From an uncultured Eubacterium sp. (GTDB lineage Bacteria; Bacillota; Clostridia; Lachnospirales; Lachnospiraceae): 17,374 nucleotides of DNA. The DNA lies in the NCBI GenBank assembly GCA_937915825.1, contig CALGGT010000010.1, forward strand, positions 1-17,374, given 5' to 3'. This document shows, one piece after another, positions 16,360 to 17,374 of this stretch (the first letter of the stretch is position 1; the number at the start of each line of letters is the position of its first letter). Both the position numbers and the translations under genes were made by a program. The notes beneath the pieces were generated by a model. It was not told the DNA's origin and searched no databases. It was given only the letters and a program-made list of their open reading frames with translations.

Positions 16360-16393
16360 AAAAAGAAAGGAACCCTAAAAAGAAAGGAACCCT
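16360..16393 (+). repeat. 17-bp perfect tandem duplication carrying a ribosome binding site
   Basis: AAAAAGAAAGGAACCCT occurs twice back to back, at 16360-16376 and 16377-16393. The second copy runs directly into the ATG at 16394, so its AAAGGA acts as ribosome binding site; the first copy offers a second site followed by AAA rather than ATG. Confidence 0.9.
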
Positions 16394-17374
16394 ATGTTAG
16401 AGTTAGAGGAAAAAGAGCGTTATGAATTAGCGCTTTTTCGTATTGGAGAAATTGCAAAAGAAGAAGTACATCCGTATTTTAGAGAGTATGCGAACCTTCT
16501 TGTAAAGACTCATGAAAACTATCACGGTCGAAAGGACGGTTTTGAACATACATCCCTGGATGTGTTACAAGAGATGAACGAGGCCCTGTATCAGGAACTT
16601 CTTCACTATGAAACGTCTTATACCAACCCTGCATTTGCCGCCCGGGAATTTGGCGTTAAATGCGGTCAATATTTTTCTACGTTTGCGATGATCTTCCGGG
16701 AAAATATTTTAAAGTCCTGTCGTCTGGATCCTTTGGGCATGTGCCTGGGATTTGAGCTGTTCTTACAAGTGTACGGTGCCTGGCAGGAAGAGAATGGGCG
16801 GGTGTCCACCGGAAAATTAAAAGAAATCTTATACTATCATCGTCACGATTATATGGCCTATGATACCGAGGAAGGCCTGCGCAGAGTGATCGATCCGGAC
16901 TATGATAGGATTGCGGAAGACATTCGGATGCTGGATGAAAAGGATGAACGAATCCTGTACCGCTCCGGCCGTTACGTATCGGAAGAGGAAATAAAAATAT
17001 TCCGTTTCCTGACTTCCCTGGAACCGGAATCCTTACAATGCATGGCAGATACCTATGTGGAGGGGATCCGAAAGGGCTATGAAATGGTGGGGCAGGACAT
17101 TGGAAAGAAAAAGCAGGTACAGCTTCGTTTCCATGTGGGATTTGAACCGATGATCCGTTACGCGTTAAAAGGTTTTGCAAAGCTTGGCTTGCGAGGGATC
17201 CTTTCGGCGTATCAGATCCAATCGACGGAGGCATCCAGACAGGTAGCTTTTGATCATCAGCAGGACGATCGGTTGTATTTTAATCACGCGATGAAGAAAG
17301 AAAAAATCCAACATATGCGTGAGGCTTATGAAAAATTTCAGGATCTGTGTCACGGGTTTGCCGGCCCTGCGGTG
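16394..17374 (+). CDS. Probable aminopeptidase (M29-like), 3' end beyond the window
   Basis: The frame is open for 327 codons from the ATG at 16394 to the window edge, so the protein is incomplete. It begins MLELEEKERYELALFRIGEI. No signal peptide or membrane helix is visible. The first 200 residues are helical, with AAREFGVKCGQYFSTFAMIF and YYHRHDYMAYDTEEGL. From about residue 220 comes TYVEGIRKGYEMVGQDIGKK followed by VQLRFHVGFEPMIRYALKGF, which resembles the catalytic domain of clostridial M29-type leucyl aminopeptidases. The metal ligands of that family would lie downstream and cannot be checked, so the call rests on general pattern. A ribosome binding site, AAAGGA, lies in a duplicated 17-bp unit just before the start. 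Codon use matches the rest of the window. Confidence 0.5.
   Translation, partial: MLELEEKERYELALFRIGEIAKEEVHPYFREYANLLVKTHENYHGRKDGFEHTSLDVLQEMNEALYQELLHYETSYTNPAFAAREFGVKCGQYFSTFAMIFRENILKSCRLDPLGMCLGFELFLQVYGAWQEENGRVSTGKLKEILYYHRHDYMAYDTEEGLRRVIDPDYDRIAEDIRMLDEKDERILYRSGRYVSEEEIKIFRFLTSLEPESLQCMADTYVEGIRKGYEMVGQDIGKKKQVQLRFHVGFEPMIRYALKGFAKLGLRGILSAYQIQSTEASRQVAFDHQQDDRLYFNHAMKKEKIQHMREAYEKFQDLCHGFAGPAV

Noticed and set aside
16677..17234. 185-residue minus-strand frame at the right edge
   Set aside because: Pro/Ser/Arg/His-rich shadow; the opposite strand carries an uninterrupted frame with a ribosome binding site and normal codon use.
1..17374. CRISPR arrays, tRNA genes and riboswitches
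   Set aside because: Read through on both strands without finding regularly spaced repeats, tRNA cloverleaf signatures or a recognisable riboswitch core; the only clear structured RNA is RNase P RNA.

Overview
The window reads as a chromosomal segment of a Clostridia-type Firmicute, most likely a Lachnospiraceae relative. This is inferred from gene content: a DUF815 AAA ATPase next to a YqeG-like HAD phosphatase, a TGS-domain nucleoside kinase, a dgt-dnaG-rpoD-trmK cluster and a type A RNase P RNA. Almost every intact gene lies on the + strand, with short gaps or 1-nt overlaps and clear GGAGG-like ribosome binding sites.

Positions 1-2040 are a scrap zone. A 5'-truncated M24 aminopeptidase P gene lies on the minus strand (1 to about 464). 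It abuts a + strand chain of unrelated gene fragments: the N-terminus of a TagB/TagF-type glycerophosphotransferase, a short hydrophobic piece, the first part of an RluA-type pseudouridine synthase, and the C-terminal part of a cell-surface protein with an InlB/Flg_new repeat and an Fn3-like end. Several pieces are strikingly AT-rich next to the rest of the window. This is the least ordinary part; it is either a real rearrangement graveyard or an assembly chimera.

Positions 2042-7495 look like one operon: a PF01637-type ATPase with a DUF234-like end, a DUF815 AAA ATPase, a YqeG-like HAD phosphatase, an intact Xaa-Pro peptidase, and a fused 3-dehydroquinate dehydratase/shikimate kinase. A good sigma-A promoter over the stop codon of the fusion gene starts the elongation factor P gene (7574-8131), which ends in a strong hairpin terminator.

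Positions 8232-15974 carry an MTA/SAH-nucleosidase-like protein with an Asp-to-Asn change at a catalytic position, then the information-processing cluster: dGTPase-like HD hydrolase, DnaG primase, primary sigma factor RpoD with a long Lys/Thr/Ala-repeat N-terminal extension, TrmK tRNA methyltransferase and a TGS-domain nucleoside kinase. RNase P RNA (16023-16352) follows, then a 17-bp tandem duplication carrying a ribosome binding site, then a gene cut off by the window end that is probably an aminopeptidase.

The intact genes are mainly housekeeping: replication priming, transcription initiation, tRNA maturation and modification, translation elongation, nucleotide salvage or clean-up, aromatic amino acid synthesis and peptide turnover. 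I see no CRISPR array, transposase, phage gene, tRNA gene or defence system. The items most worth checking are the fragment mosaic, the altered nucleosidase, the AroD-AroK fusion and the histone-like tail on RpoD.
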